From assembly GCF_000227685.2 (NCBI RefSeq), contig NZ_CP007029.1:2888501-2952500 (forward strand): a DNA stretch of 64,000 nucleotides. Reading direction: 5' to 3'. Source of the DNA: Thioalkalivibrio paradoxus ARh 1. Lineage in GTDB: Bacteria > Pseudomonadota > Gammaproteobacteria > Ectothiorhodospirales > Ectothiorhodospiraceae. A program made the translations under genes and the position numbers. Positions 17,852 to 27,485 of the stretch are shown here, piece after piece (the stretch's first letter is position 1; every line of letters begins with the position of its first letter). The notes beneath the pieces were generated by a model. That model ran no database searches. It saw only the letters and a list, made by a program, of their open reading frames with translations, and had not been told where the DNA came from.

Positions 17852-19164
17852 GCGGCGCTCTCCAGATTGGGTTGACTGGGCGCCATCAGGCCCTCGAAGG
17901 TATTCGGCTTCTCGGTGACCCGGGCCTGCTCCAGCACCCAAGCGACCACCTGATCCTCGAGCACCAGGGATTCGAGACCGGCCATCGCCTGGGGATGCGT
18001 CCGGTAGTGACGCTTGACCTCCTCGGGGTCCTCATAGGTCTGCGCCAGCGTGTCGAGTTCCGCGTCGAGCCGCGAGCGGTCGATCTCCATCTTCTCGGCA
18101 TCGACGATCGCTCGAACGACCAGCCCCAGGCGCACTCGGCGGGCGGCTTCGTCCTCGAACATCGCGTCCGGCAACGGCTGCGATTTCTCGGGCCCACCGA
18201 AACGCTTCTCGGCCTCGGTGCGCAGGCGATCGACTTCGGCCTGCACCAGGCTTTTCGGGAGTTCGAAATCGTGCCGCGCGACCAGCGCGTCCATCACCTG
18301 CTTCTTCACCCGGCCCTTGATGTTCTGGGCGAGCTCCCGCGTAAGGTTTGCCTTGACTTCCTCGCGCAGTTTCGCCACGTCGCCGTCCTCGACGCCGAAA
18401 CTGCGGGCGAAGTCGGCATCCACGTCTGGCAGGCGCGGCTCTTCGACCTTCTGGATCTTCAGTGCGAACTGGACCGTCTGACCCTTCAGATTCTCCGCCG
18501 GGTAGTCTTCCGGGAAAGTCACGTCGATGTCCTTTTCGGCGCCGGCCTCAAGGCCCACGAGCTGCGATTCGAAATCCGGAAGCAGGCGCCCTGCCCCCAC
18601 TTCGACCGCAAACCCCTCGGCCCGGCCGCCATCGAACGCCTCGCCGTTCAGCGTGCCGGTGAAATCCAGGGTCACCCGGTCGCCATCGGCCGCCGGGCGT
18701 TCGACTGCATGCCACTTGCGCTGCTGCCGGCGCAGCGATTCGATCACCTTGTCCACGTTCTCCGCCTCGACCTCGGCCACGGGCCGTTCGATCTCGACAT
18801 CGGAGAGATCGGCCACGGTCACCTCGGGAAAGACCTGGAACGATGCCACGTATTCGATCGGCTGACCCGGCTCGAGCACGCGGGGTTCGATGCTCGGGCC
18901 GCCGGCCGGCGCCAGGCCCTCCTGATCGATGGCCTCGCGATAGCTCCGCTGCAGCATTTCGCTCAGCACTTCCTGGAAGACACCGGATCCGTAGCGCTGC
19001 TGCACGATCTTCAGCGGGACCTTGCCGGGACGGAAGCCATCGATTCGCACCCGCCGGGTCAGCGCCTTCAGGCGTTTTTCGACCTCGGAATCGACTTGCT
19101 CTCGCGGGAGTTGCACCGTCATCCTGCGGTCCAGGCTGCCGGTGGCTTCAACAGAAACTTGCAT
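17848..19164 (-). CDS. tig: Trigger factor (ribosome-associated chaperone/PPIase)
   Basis: The 438-residue protein has the N-terminal ribosome-binding domain with the signature GFRPGKVP (~residues 43-50), a central FKBP-type prolyl isomerase domain ([19 protein letters not shown]...), and the C-terminal helical chaperone arms. It meets nascent chains at the ribosomal exit tunnel. It leads the tig-clpP-clpX-lon-hupB block. The last residues ([18 protein letters not shown]) are family-typical. Confidence 0.96.
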   Translation of the reverse strand: MQVSVEATGSLDRRMTVQLPREQVDSEVEKRLKALTRRVRIDGFRPGKVPLKIVQQRYGSGVFQEVLSEMLQRSYREAIDQEGLAPAGGPSIEPRVLEPGQPIEYVASFQVFPEVTVADLSDVEIERPVAEVEAENVDKVIESLRRQQRKWHAVERPAADGDRVTLDFTGTLNGEAFDGGRAEGFAVEVGAGRLLPDFESQLVGLEAGAEKDIDVTFPEDYPAENLKGQTVQFALKIQKVEEPRLPDVDADFARSFGVEDGDVAKLREEVKANLTRELAQNIKGRVKKQVMDALVARHDFELPKSLVQAEVDRLRTEAEKRFGGPEKSQPLPDAMFEDEAARRVRLGLVVRAIVDAEKMEIDRSRLDAELDTLAQTYEDPEEVKRHYRTHPQAMAGLESLVLEDQVVAWVLEQARVTEKPNTFEGLMAPSQPNLESAA

Positions 19165-19259
19165 CAGTAGGCCTCGTGTACGATCGGGAAATCAGGAAAT
19201 ACCGGAATGCGCCAGCCGGGCGCGATTGGGTCGGATTTGTAGCACCCGACGCCAGGAAT

Positions 19260-19344
19260 GGTGCGAAAGGAGAGACTCGAACTCTCACGGGTTGCCCCAC
19301 TGGAACCTAAATCCAGCGCGTCTACCAGTTCCGCCACTTTCGCT
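19260..19344 (-). tRNA. tRNA-Leu (anticodon UAG)
   Basis: An 85-nt class II tRNA: acceptor GCGAAAG/CTTTCGC, anticodon stem-loop CTGGA-TTTAGGT-TCCAG with TAG, long variable arm (TGGGGCAACCCGT), T arm AGTTCGAGTCT and encoded CCA. It lies between hflX and tig on the same strand. Confidence 0.95.
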
Positions 19345-19452
19345 CGGTCGCCCTGGACATGACCCCTTAGTTTACTGCGTGCAGGCAGACACGTCACATG
19401 CCCGGCCCTGCGCACGCATTGCCATACTCGGCGCAACGCCCGGGATCCGCCG

Positions 19453-20823
19453 TCAGGAAGCGCGACGCCCGACCTCCGCGAGGTCCGGTTCAACCGGCTC
19501 GGCCGGCTCTGCAACTGTACCTGCGTCTGCCACGATCCGCAGCTGGCCGGGGTCCGGATCGAGCCCGGCTTCGCGCAGCAATGCCCGCAACACCCGCTCC
19601 GGCACATTCAGGCGCAGATGCATATGCCCGTCCGCACCGGTCTGCTCGGCCTCCACCGCGCGCTCCGCGAACAGACGGCTGCGCAGCCGGCCGGCGGCCG
19701 CCGGCAACGCGACCCAACCGCGAAACATGGCCTCGGTGAAATGGTTTGCGAGCCGTGTCTGCAACGCCTCCACGCCGGCACCGGTCACCGCCGACACCCA
19801 AAGGGTGTCGCCCCCGGCCTCGAAACGCCCCGAAACACCGTCACTGGCCGGCGGCATGCGGTCGATCTTGTTGTACACCCGCCAGACCGGCACCTCGCCC
19901 GCCCCGATCTCTGCCAGCACGTCTTCGACCTGCTCGATGTGCGCCTCACGCTCCGGATCCGAGGCGTCGATCACGTGCAGAAGCAACGCAGCCTCGCGGG
20001 TCTCGGTCAGGGTCGCCTTGAATGCCGCGATCAGTTCATGCGGCAGATCGCGAACGAAGCCAACGGTATCGGCCAGGATCACCGACTGGTGCGGAGCGAG
20101 ATCGAGCCGGCGAAGGGTGGGATCGAGGGTGGCGAACAACTGGTCGGCGGCATACACCTGCGCCTCGGTCAGGCAGTTGAACAGGGTCGATTTGCCGGCG
20201 TTGGTGTACCCCACCAGCGCCACCGTCGGCGTCTCGTTACGCCGCCGGGCCTGCCGGCCCTGTTCCCGGGAGCGCTGGACCTTTTCCAAGCGCCGTTCGA
20301 TGTGCTTGATCCGCGCTGCCAGCAACCGCCGGTCGGTTTCGAGCTGGGTTTCACCCGGCCCGCGCAGGCCGATGCCGCCTTTCTGGCGCTCCAGATGGGT
20401 CCAGCCACGGACCAGGCGCGTCGACATGTGCCGCAGTTGTGCCAGCTCGACCTGCAGCTTGCCCTCGTGGGAACGCGCACGCTGGGCGAAGATGTCGAGA
20501 ATCAGCCCCGAACGATCCAGAACCCGGCACTCCAGGTGCCGTTCCAGGTTGCGCTCCTGGCTCGGTGACAGCGGGTGGTTGAAAATCGCGAGATCGGCAC
20601 CGGCATCCGCGACCGCGGCCGCTATCTCGTCGGCCTTTCCGGAACCGACGAAGAAGCGCGGATCGGGGTTACGCCGGCTTCCGGAGATCTGGCCGACCAC
20701 GTCGGCACCGGCAGACTCGGCCAGATCACGGAATTCCCCGATCTGGGCTTCGATATCGGCCACCTCGCCCATCGCGAGTGCAACCAGCAGGGCGCGATCC
20801 CCGCTCTCAGGACGCTCAAACAA
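19453..20823 (-). CDS. hflX: GTPase HflX, ribosome-splitting factor
   Basis: The 456-residue protein has the HflX N-terminal domain (FFVGSGKADEIAAA; LERQKGGIGLRGPGETQLETDRR), a coiled-coil linker, and a G domain with P-loop GYTNAGKST (~residue 203), switch TLDPTLRRLD, DTVGFVRDLP and NKID. HflX rescues stalled or heat-damaged ribosomes by splitting subunits. It follows hfq by 23 bases in the conserved miaA-hfq-hflX order. The C-terminal ~60 residues are an extra acidic extension. Confidence 0.95.
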   Translation of the reverse strand: MFERPESGDRALLVALAMGEVADIEAQIGEFRDLAESAGADVVGQISGSRRNPDPRFFVGSGKADEIAAAVADAGADLAIFNHPLSPSQERNLERHLECRVLDRSGLILDIFAQRARSHEGKLQVELAQLRHMSTRLVRGWTHLERQKGGIGLRGPGETQLETDRRLLAARIKHIERRLEKVQRSREQGRQARRRNETPTVALVGYTNAGKSTLFNCLTEAQVYAADQLFATLDPTLRRLDLAPHQSVILADTVGFVRDLPHELIAAFKATLTETREAALLLHVIDASDPEREAHIEQVEDVLAEIGAGEVPVWRVYNKIDRMPPASDGVSGRFEAGGDTLWVSAVTGAGVEALQTRLANHFTEAMFRGWVALPAAAGRLRSRLFAERAVEAEQTGADGHMHLRLNVPERVLRALLREAGLDPDPGQLRIVADAGTVAEPAEPVEPDLAEVGRRAS

Positions 20824-20846
20824 TCGTGTGTAACTCCTTCATGAAC

Positions 20847-21098
20847 TCAGGAATCCTTGGTGTCGGCAGGCTCCTCGCCCTCGATGTTCAGGCGCACCTG
20901 ACGTGCCGGAACAATCGTCGAGATCGCGTGCTTGTACACCATCTGTGACACCGCGCTCTTCAGCAGCACGACAAACTGGTCGAAGGACTCGATCTGCCCC
21001 TGCAGCTTGATGCCGTTGACGAGATACACCGAGACCGGAATGCGGTCGCGGCGCAACGCGTTGAGGAAGGGTTCTTGTAGCATCTGCCCTTTTGCCAT
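20847..21098 (-). CDS. hfq: RNA chaperone Hfq
   Basis: The 83-residue protein has the Sm1 motif ([28 protein letters not shown]) and Sm2 motif with [12 protein letters not shown]. The hexamer pairs small RNAs with mRNAs. The C-terminal tail is short (about 15 acidic residues) compared with E. coli Hfq. An AT-rich patch at 21143-21170, 45-70 bases upstream and rare in this genome, may be its promoter. Confidence 0.97.
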   Translation of the reverse strand: MAKGQMLQEPFLNALRRDRIPVSVYLVNGIKLQGQIESFDQFVVLLKSAVSQMVYKHAISTIVPARQVRLNIEGEEPADTKDS

Positions 21099-21200
21099 GA
21101 TCGGTCATCCTTTTGTCTGTCGTCATCGGGAGCCGGCGCCCCCTTATATTTTTGAAGACTAGCATATCGTCGAACCGGTTCCGCGCGGTGCCGCGCGAAA

Positions 21201-22112
21201 TCAGCGCGCCAGGCGCGCCAGCACCGCGCCGACGTCTGCAGTCTCGGCGCAGAGCCGTTCGATTCCCTGCTGGCCGCGCAGCCAGGTCAGCTGCCGCTTG
21301 GCAAGCTGGCGGGTGGCATCGATGCTGCGCTGGCGAAACTCATCCAGGCCATAGAACCCCGAAAGCCACCGCCAGCCCTGGCGATATCCGACCGCGCGTT
21401 GTGAAACATGTTCCGCAGTCAAGTGCGGACGCGCGGCGAGCCGCTCCAGTTCCTCGGTGAACCCCGCGTCCAGCATCGCGTCGAAACGCTCGGCGATACG
21501 CCTGCGCAGCCGGGCCCGGTCCTCGGGCCACAACGCCAGGCTGCGCCAGTGCGCAGGCGGGCGGCGGCGCTCCCCGGACTGGAACGACGACAGCGGACGC
21601 CCGGTACTGAAGAACACCTCGAGTGCACGCAGAATACGCTGCGGATCGTTCGGGTGGATGCGCGCCGCCGCGGCCGCATCCACCGCGGAAAGCTCCCGAT
21701 GCAGCCCCTGCGCGCCGACCTCGGGCAAACGGGCGCGCAGCGCGGCGCGCACCGCCGGGTCGATCTCGGGCATCGGATCCAGCCCTTCCAGCAGCGCGCG
21801 GAAATACAGCATCGTGCCGCCCACCAGCAGCGGCGTACGCCCGCGAGCAATGATCTCCCGCATCCGGCACGCGGCCAGCTCGGCGAAGTCGGCGGCCGAG
21901 AAGCTCTGCTCGGGGTCGCGGACATCGATCAGGTGATGCGGGACTCGCCGCCGCTCCGCGGCATCGGGCTTGGCCGTGCCGATATCCATGCCGCGGTATA
22001 CCTGCGCCGAATCCACGCTGATGATCTCGGCCCCGATCGCCTCGGCCACGTCCAAGGCCAGCGCCGACTTGCCGCTGGCCGTCGGCCCCATCAGCAGAAT
22101 GACCTGGCGCAC
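21201..22112 (-). CDS. miaA: tRNA dimethylallyltransferase MiaA
   Basis: A 303-residue enzyme that adds the isopentenyl group to A37 of tRNAs reading U-first codons. It shows the P-loop GPTASGKSALALD, the substrate motif ISVDSAQVYRGMDIGTAKP, LVGGTMLYFRAL and the tRNA-contact block RAVGYRQGWRWL. GTG 22112 is chosen because it lies four bases after the mutL stop with GAGG close by and matches the family start (VRQVILLMGPTASGKS). An ATG at 22169 would overlap mutL by 53 bases. Order mutL-miaA-hfq-hflX is conserved in gammaproteobacteria. Confidence 0.95.
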   Translation of the reverse strand: MRQVILLMGPTASGKSALALDVAEAIGAEIISVDSAQVYRGMDIGTAKPDAAERRRVPHHLIDVRDPEQSFSAADFAELAACRMREIIARGRTPLLVGGTMLYFRALLEGLDPMPEIDPAVRAALRARLPEVGAQGLHRELSAVDAAAAARIHPNDPQRILRALEVFFSTGRPLSSFQSGERRRPPAHWRSLALWPEDRARLRRRIAERFDAMLDAGFTEELERLAARPHLTAEHVSQRAVGYRQGWRWLSGFYGLDEFRQRSIDATRQLAKRQLTWLRGQQGIERLCAETADVGAVLARLAR

Positions 22113-22116
22113 CGCC

Positions 22117-23922
22117 TCAGCGTCCGCGCAGGAACAAGCGGTCCAGCGCCTGCCGGTCCAGCTCGACATAGGTCGGCCGGCCGTGGTTGCACTGCGCGCT
22201 GTGCTCGGTCGCCTCCATGTCCCGCAACAGGCGGTTCATCTCCGGCAGCGTCAGCTTGCGGCCGGCGCGAATCGCGCCGTGACACGCGATCGTACTGAGC
22301 ACCCCGTCCAGCGCCGCCTCCGCCCGGTCCGCATGGCTCAGTTGCTGCAAGTCGGCGAGCACATCCCGCAGCAACTGCGTCAGATCCCGGCCCTGCAGCA
22401 ACGCCGGCCCGGCGCGCAGGGTCACCGATTCGGGCCCGGAACGGTCCACCTCGAAGCCCAGGCCGCGCAGCAGCTCGGCCGAGGCCTCCGCCAGATCGGC
22501 CTCCGCTCGGGTCACCTGAAGCGTTTCCGGCACCAGCAGTGGCTGGCGGATCATGCGGGCCTCGCGCCAGTCCCGTTTCAGCCGCTCGTAGGTAATGCGC
22601 TCGTGCGCCGCGTGCATGTCCACCAGCACCAGGCCGCGGGCGTTTTCCGCCAGCACGAAGGCATCGGCCACCTGCCCGATCGCAAACCCGAGCGGTGGCA
22701 TACCCGCCGGCTGCGCGGGGCCGGCGGGCTCGCGTACAGCCGGGTGGGGCTCGGGCTCGACCGCCTCCGTGACCTGGGGCAGCGGCAATTCCCAGCGCGT
22801 ATCCCGTGCCGGCTCGCCGGATGAACCGTTCCGACGCGCCGGTGCATCCGAAAACGCGCGGCCGGACCCGAACCTGGCGTCGTTGGCGGTCGGCACGGGC
22901 CCCGTTCCGGCAGGACCGTCTCCGGGTCGCAGGTCGGCAAGGGCGCGATGCAGCGCCCGGAACACGAAATCGTGCACCAACCGCCCGTCGCGGAAGCGGA
23001 CCTCGTGCTTGGCGGGGTGAGCGTTCACATCCACGGTCGCGGGATCCAGATCCAGGAACAGCACGAACACCGGATGCCGCGCCTGGTACAGCACGTCGCG
23101 GTAGCTGCGCCGCACCGCCGCCGCGAGCACGCGGTCGCGCACCGGCCGGCCGTTCACGAAGAAATGCTGCTGATCGGCCTGGGCGCGCGAATGCGTCGGC
23201 GCGCCAAGCCAACCACACAGGCGCAGGCCGGAGCCTTCCTCCTCCACTTCGAAGGCATGGCGCAGGAACTCCTCGCCGAGTAGCGCTGCGACGCGGCCCG
23301 CGGCCGCCGCCGCGCCGACCGCCGGCAAATCCAGCACCGCGCGCCCGTTGTGGCGCAGTTCGAACGCGATGTCCGGACGCACGGCCGCGTGTGTCCGGAC
23401 CACGTCTTCGCAATGGAGGTACTCGGTACGCTCGGTGCGCAGGAACTTGCGCCGGGCCGGCACATTGAAGAACAGGTCGCGGACCTCGACCGTCGTGCCC
23501 CGGGGGTGCGCCGCCGGCGCCACCTCGCCGAACGCGTCCGAGCCATCGCCCGCCAGGCGCCAGCCGCTGCGCTCCCCGGCCACCCCCGAGGTCAGGACCA
23601 GCCGGGCCACCGAAGCGATCGAGGGCAGCGCTTCGCCGCGAAACCCGAGCGTCTGCAACGCTTCGAGATCGCCCAGTTCGCTCACCTTGCTCGTCGCGTG
23701 CCGCGACAGCGCCAGCGGCAGTTCGTCCCGCGCGATGCCGGAACCGTCGTCGGTCACCCGGATCAGGCGCATCCCACCCTGCTCGAGATCGACCTGGATG
23801 CGCCGCGCCCCGGCGTCGATGCTGTTCTCGATCAGTTCCTTGATCACCGAGGCGGGACGCTCGATCACCTCGCCGGCGGCGATCTGACTGATCAGTTGCG
23901 GTGGGAGTTTCTGGATCGGCAC
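22117..23922 (-). CDS. mutL: DNA mismatch repair protein MutL
   Basis: A 601-residue protein. The N-terminal GHKL ATPase shows IAAGEVIERPASVIKELIENSIDAGA, DDGSGI and GFRGEALPSIASV. A proline-rich linker (~350-410) leads to the C-terminal dimerisation domain, which contains DMHAAHERITYE (~434-445), the metal-binding endonuclease motif (D-x-H-A-x2-E-x4-E) of MutL proteins from bacteria that lack MutH. It would therefore nick DNA itself after mismatch recognition by MutS. It sits between amiC and miaA in the conserved order. Confidence 0.96.
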   Translation of the reverse strand: MPIQKLPPQLISQIAAGEVIERPASVIKELIENSIDAGARRIQVDLEQGGMRLIRVTDDGSGIARDELPLALSRHATSKVSELGDLEALQTLGFRGEALPSIASVARLVLTSGVAGERSGWRLAGDGSDAFGEVAPAAHPRGTTVEVRDLFFNVPARRKFLRTERTEYLHCEDVVRTHAAVRPDIAFELRHNGRAVLDLPAVGAAAAAGRVAALLGEEFLRHAFEVEEEGSGLRLCGWLGAPTHSRAQADQQHFFVNGRPVRDRVLAAAVRRSYRDVLYQARHPVFVLFLDLDPATVDVNAHPAKHEVRFRDGRLVHDFVFRALHRALADLRPGDGPAGTGPVPTANDARFGSGRAFSDAPARRNGSSGEPARDTRWELPLPQVTEAVEPEPHPAVREPAGPAQPAGMPPLGFAIGQVADAFVLAENARGLVLVDMHAAHERITYERLKRDWREARMIRQPLLVPETLQVTRAEADLAEASAELLRGLGFEVDRSGPESVTLRAGPALLQGRDLTQLLRDVLADLQQLSHADRAEAALDGVLSTIACHGAIRAGRKLTLPEMNRLLRDMEATEHSAQCNHGRPTYVELDRQALDRLFLRGR

Positions 23923-23997
23923 GGGGGCGGACGACTGGACAAAGGCAGCAGCCTAGCCCAGAAGGGCCTGCGACCGGAAGGCCCGCGTTCCCGGGAC

Positions 23998-25362
23998 TCA
24001 GCTGCCCTGGTACGGAATCTGCAGCACCTGCCCCGCAAAAATGCGGTCGTTCGGCAGGTCGTTGACCGCCCTCAGATCCGCAACCGACATCCGGTACCGC
24101 TCCGCGATCGCGGACAGCGTCTCCCCAGGCCGGATGATGTGCCGGTCGCGGCGGCCTTCGGCGATCAGCGTTCCCGGCGGAGCGTGGGTCGAGAAATAGG
24201 CACGCAAGCCGGTGAGAATCGCATCGGCGAGCGAGTTCTGGAAGCTCTGGGTGCGCAGCTTCCGCTCCTCGGACGGGTTGGAGATGAACGCCGCCTCGAT
24301 CAGCACCGAGGGCACGTCGGGCGAGCGCAACACCGCGAAGTTCGCGCGCTCCACCTCCGCCTTGCGCACCTTGCCGACCCGGTGCATCTCGGAAATCAAC
24401 CGCTGCGCAAGCGAATGACTGGCCTCGATCGTGCCGCTCTGCGCGAGATCCAGCAGCACACTGGTCAGGGAATCGTCCTTGCTCTCGATCGGTACGCCCC
24501 CGAGGCGCAGATCCGCGCTGTTCTCGCGCTGCGCGAGGAAACGCGCGGCTTCGCTGGAGGCACCGCGGTCGGACAGGATATAGACCGACGACCCCTGCAC
24601 CCGGCGATCGTGGATCGCATCGGCATGAATGGAGAGGAACACGTCGGCCTGTGCCGCCCGGGCGCGATCGATGCGCTCGCGTAGCGGGAGGAAGTAGTCG
24701 CCGGTGCGGATCATCACCGGGCGCATCCCCGGCTCGCGCTCGACCCGTTCGGCCAGACGCCGCGCGATCTGCAGCACCACGTCCTTCTCGCGGGTGCCGC
24801 CGGGGCCGATCGCGCCCGGATCGTGGCCACCGTGGCCTGGGTCGATCGCGACGATGACCTCGCGCAACGGCTCACGCGGCCGATTTTCCGGCTTCGCCGA
24901 CGTCTCCGGCGCGATCCGCGCCACCGCAACCGGTTCCGCGCGCTCGGTCAAATCCAGCACCAGCCGGTGCGGCGAGCCCTGCGCCGGCAACAATACGAAG
25001 CTGTGCGGCTCGACCGGGGAGCGCAGATCCAGCACCACGCGCAGGTCGGTCCCGTTGCGCTGGGCATAGCGCACGCCCGCGACCAGCGACCGCGGGTTGG
25101 ACGCGACCTCCAGTGAGTTCAGCGCGCGCGCGCCGGCAAGGTCGACAACCACCCGATGCGGCGAGTCCAGCGCAAAAATGTCGTAGTCGGCGGGCCCGTC
25201 CATGTCGAACACCAGCCGCGTCGTCGACCCATCCACCGACATGCGCAGCCGCTGCACCCCGGAGCGCGCCCACAGCGAAAGGGGGGCAACTCCCAGGCCC
25301 AGTCCCGCCAGGCCTTGCAGGAGCCGGCGTCGGAGCAGATCGGGCTGATGCATTCCGGCCAC
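23998..25362 (-). CDS. amiC: N-acetylmuramoyl-L-alanine amidase, AmiC/AmiB type
   Basis: The 454-residue protein begins with a twin-arginine-like signal (RRRLLQGLAGLGLGVAPLSLWA), then an AMIN septal-targeting domain (~38-140), a zinc amidase domain (DPGHGGHDPGAIG, REKDVVLQ, SIHADA, VLIEAAFISN; ~165-390) and a C-terminal LysM domain (HIIRPGETLSAIAERYRMSVADLRAVN). It splits septal peptidoglycan during cell separation. The mixture of a Tat signal as in E. coli AmiA/AmiC with a LysM as in AmiB is noteworthy. It lies at the amiB position between tsaE and mutL. Confidence 0.93.
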   Translation of the reverse strand: MAGMHQPDLLRRRLLQGLAGLGLGVAPLSLWARSGVQRLRMSVDGSTTRLVFDMDGPADYDIFALDSPHRVVVDLAGARALNSLEVASNPRSLVAGVRYAQRNGTDLRVVLDLRSPVEPHSFVLLPAQGSPHRLVLDLTERAEPVAVARIAPETSAKPENRPREPLREVIVAIDPGHGGHDPGAIGPGGTREKDVVLQIARRLAERVEREPGMRPVMIRTGDYFLPLRERIDRARAAQADVFLSIHADAIHDRRVQGSSVYILSDRGASSEAARFLAQRENSADLRLGGVPIESKDDSLTSVLLDLAQSGTIEASHSLAQRLISEMHRVGKVRKAEVERANFAVLRSPDVPSVLIEAAFISNPSEERKLRTQSFQNSLADAILTGLRAYFSTHAPPGTLIAEGRRDRHIIRPGETLSAIAERYRMSVADLRAVNDLPNDRIFAGQVLQIPYQGS

Positions 25363-25474
25363 GGGTATTCCCTTTTCGATCAGGGGCTCTGCTTACATTG
25401 TGGACCTTTCGCATCAAAATGCAAGACAGAAATGCTTTCTTTTGAGAGAGATACCCGCTGTTCTGATTGCACCC

Positions 25475-25939
25475 TCACAAGTCCCTCATTTGCCTGGAGA
25501 TCGCTGCAGCCAGCGGCCCGGAGAATGACAGCCGGCGACCGGTGCCCTCGTGCACCAGCGTTGCGACCAGATCCGGCGGCGGCAGCCAGCCCGCACCGCG
25601 ATCCGGCCACTCCACCAGCCAGAGGGTGCGCGCGTCGCTTTGTTCCCGCACACCGAGGTACTCGAGTTCGTCCGCATCGCCGACGCGGTACAGGTCGAAA
25701 TGCAGCACGGTCAGCCCGGCGAACTCGTAAGGCTCGAGCAGCGTGTAGGTGGGGCTGCGCACCGCGCCGCGATGCCCCAGCGCACGCAACAGCCCGCGCA
25801 CCAGCGTCGTCTTGCCTGCCCCGAGGTCGCCCTGCAGGTGGATCTGGCGCAGCTGCGCGAACGCCGGGCACCGGGCCAGCGCCGCCCCCGCCTGCTCGGT
25901 CGCTTCGGCATCGGGCAGCCACCGGCCCGCGTCGCTCAT
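25475..25939 (-). CDS. tsaE: tRNA threonylcarbamoyladenosine biosynthesis ATPase TsaE
   Basis: A 154-residue P-loop protein with Walker A LQGDLGAGKTTLVRGLL, SPTYTLLEPY and HFDLYRVGDADELEYLG, all TsaE hallmarks, and LVEWPDR near the end. It works with TsaB and TsaD to make t6A37 in ANN-decoding tRNAs. ATG 25939 overlaps the nnrD stop by four bases. Confidence 0.95.
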   Translation of the reverse strand: MSDAGRWLPDAEATEQAGAALARCPAFAQLRQIHLQGDLGAGKTTLVRGLLRALGHRGAVRSPTYTLLEPYEFAGLTVLHFDLYRVGDADELEYLGVREQSDARTLWLVEWPDRGAGWLPPPDLVATLVHEGTGRRLSFSGPLAAAISRQMRDL

Positions 25940-27450
25940 GCGCCACCTCCGGCGCCGCTTTGCGGCAGCGCCTCGATCACATCGCCCGCGAGCATGCCGC
26001 GTTCCCCGCCGATGCGGTCCGCCGCCAGCCGCGCCGCCGCAACATGCCAGGCAGCCCCTGCCGCCGCCGCCTCGCCTGCCCCGAGCCCCTGTGCCCGAAG
26101 GGCCGCAACGATGCCGGTCAGCACGTCCCCCATTCCGGCGCTGGCCATCCCCGGGTGCCCGCCGGTGATGCAGGCCATTCCGCCTCCCGGCGCCAGCGCG
26201 ACCAATGACCCCGCCCCCTTCAGCAACACTACACCGCCGAAGCGGCGGCGGATCGCACCGACTGCGGCGACACGATCGGCGTTGACCACAGAGGTCGTGA
26301 CCGCAAGCAGCCGCGCCGCCTCGCCAGGATGCGGCGTCAACACCCAGTCGCCGCGCTGCCGCGGCGCCTGCGCCAGCAGATTCAACGCATCGGCATCGAC
26401 CACCAGCGGCCCCGGCCAGTCGGCAACCGCCGGCCACAGCGCCCGGCCCCAGGCCTGCTGCCCGAGGCCCGGCCCGACCGCGACGGCATCGGCCCCCGCC
26501 AGCAGCGCCTGCAGATCCTGCGCCGATGCGGCCGGGCGCACCATCAGTTCGGGCCGTTCGAGGTTCGCCAGCGCCGCGTGCTCCGGGTGGGTGACCAGCG
26601 TCACCCGTCCTGCCCCGGCACGGAGGGCCGCGATTCCCGCCAGCCGCCCGGCCCCGGAGTAGCCCGGCGCTCCGCCGATCACGACGACATGCCCGCAATC
26701 GCCCTTGTGCGCGCCGGGACGGCGCCTCGGCAGCCACCGCGACACCGCCTCCGGCCGCCAGCGCACGGCCGGAAACGGCACATCCTGGAACACCTCGTCC
26801 GGAACGCCCAGGCCGGCGACCCGGACTGTGCCGACGAAGTCGACCGCCGACCCGGTGTGCAGGCCCAGCTTGTCCGCGATCATCGTTACGGTGACCGCCG
26901 CCCGAACTGCCACGCCCTGCACCGCACCGGTGTTCACGTCGATGCCGGACGGCACGTCCGCCGCCAGTACCGGCTGCCCGGAGGCGTTCAGGCGCTCGAT
27001 CAGCACCGCCAGTTCCCCGCCGATCGGGCGCCCGAGGCCGATTCCGAACAGGCAATCGGCCCAGACATCGGCGGCGCCGGGTGCAAAGTCCTCGAGCGGC
27101 TCGACAGCGCCCCCGCCAGCGCGCCAGGCCTCGGCCGCACGTGCACCGTCACTGGCAGCGTCGGCGCCGCCGGCGCTGCCGTGGACGGTCACCGCCCAAC
27201 CCGAGGCGGCGGCGAGCCGGGCGAGCACATAGCCGTCGCCGCCGTTGTTGCCCGGACCGCAGAGCACGCCGAGACGGCGCGCGCCCGGAAACGCGTCGGT
27301 CAGCGCATCGAGCAGCGCCGCGCCGGCGCGTTCCATCAGCGCACCGCCGCCCATTCCCGGCCGGGCCATCGCCCGGCGGTCGAGTTCACGCATTCCGGAC
27401 TCGTCGTAGAGGCGGTTGGCAACAGGCACCGCCGTCGGGTCATCATTCAC
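25936..27450 (-). CDS. nnrD: Bifunctional NAD(P)H-hydrate epimerase / ADP-dependent dehydratase
   Basis: A 504-residue fusion that repairs damaged NAD(P)H. The N-terminal YjeF_N epimerase domain (~20-215) shows CGPGNNGGDGYVLAR and DVPSGIDVNTG. The C-terminal ribokinase-like dehydratase (~230-500) shows HKGDCGHVVVIGGAPGYSGA, VGPGLGQ, TPHPGEAARLL and GMGDVLTG. GTG 27450 (VNDDPTAVPVANRLYDE) is chosen because an upstream start would overlap divergent queG; no strong ribosome-binding site is seen. It leads the nnrD-tsaE-amiC-mutL-miaA-hfq-hflX run, 35 bases from queG. Confidence 0.93.
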   Translation of the reverse strand: MNDDPTAVPVANRLYDESGMRELDRRAMARPGMGGGALMERAGAALLDALTDAFPGARRLGVLCGPGNNGGDGYVLARLAAASGWAVTVHGSAGGADAASDGARAAEAWRAGGGAVEPLEDFAPGAADVWADCLFGIGLGRPIGGELAVLIERLNASGQPVLAADVPSGIDVNTGAVQGVAVRAAVTVTMIADKLGLHTGSAVDFVGTVRVAGLGVPDEVFQDVPFPAVRWRPEAVSRWLPRRRPGAHKGDCGHVVVIGGAPGYSGAGRLAGIAALRAGAGRVTLVTHPEHAALANLERPELMVRPAASAQDLQALLAGADAVAVGPGLGQQAWGRALWPAVADWPGPLVVDADALNLLAQAPRQRGDWVLTPHPGEAARLLAVTTSVVNADRVAAVGAIRRRFGGVVLLKGAGSLVALAPGGGMACITGGHPGMASAGMGDVLTGIVAALRAQGLGAGEAAAAGAAWHVAAARLAADRIGGERGMLAGDVIEALPQSGAGGGA

Positions 27451-27485
27451 GCTATCCGCACCCAGGAAGAGGCTGTCCGTCGATC

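Noticed and set aside
21143-21170. Defined sigma-70 promoter for hfq
   Set aside because: AT-rich patch is clear, but hexamers match consensus only partly (for example TATGCT), so it is mentioned only in the hfq entry.
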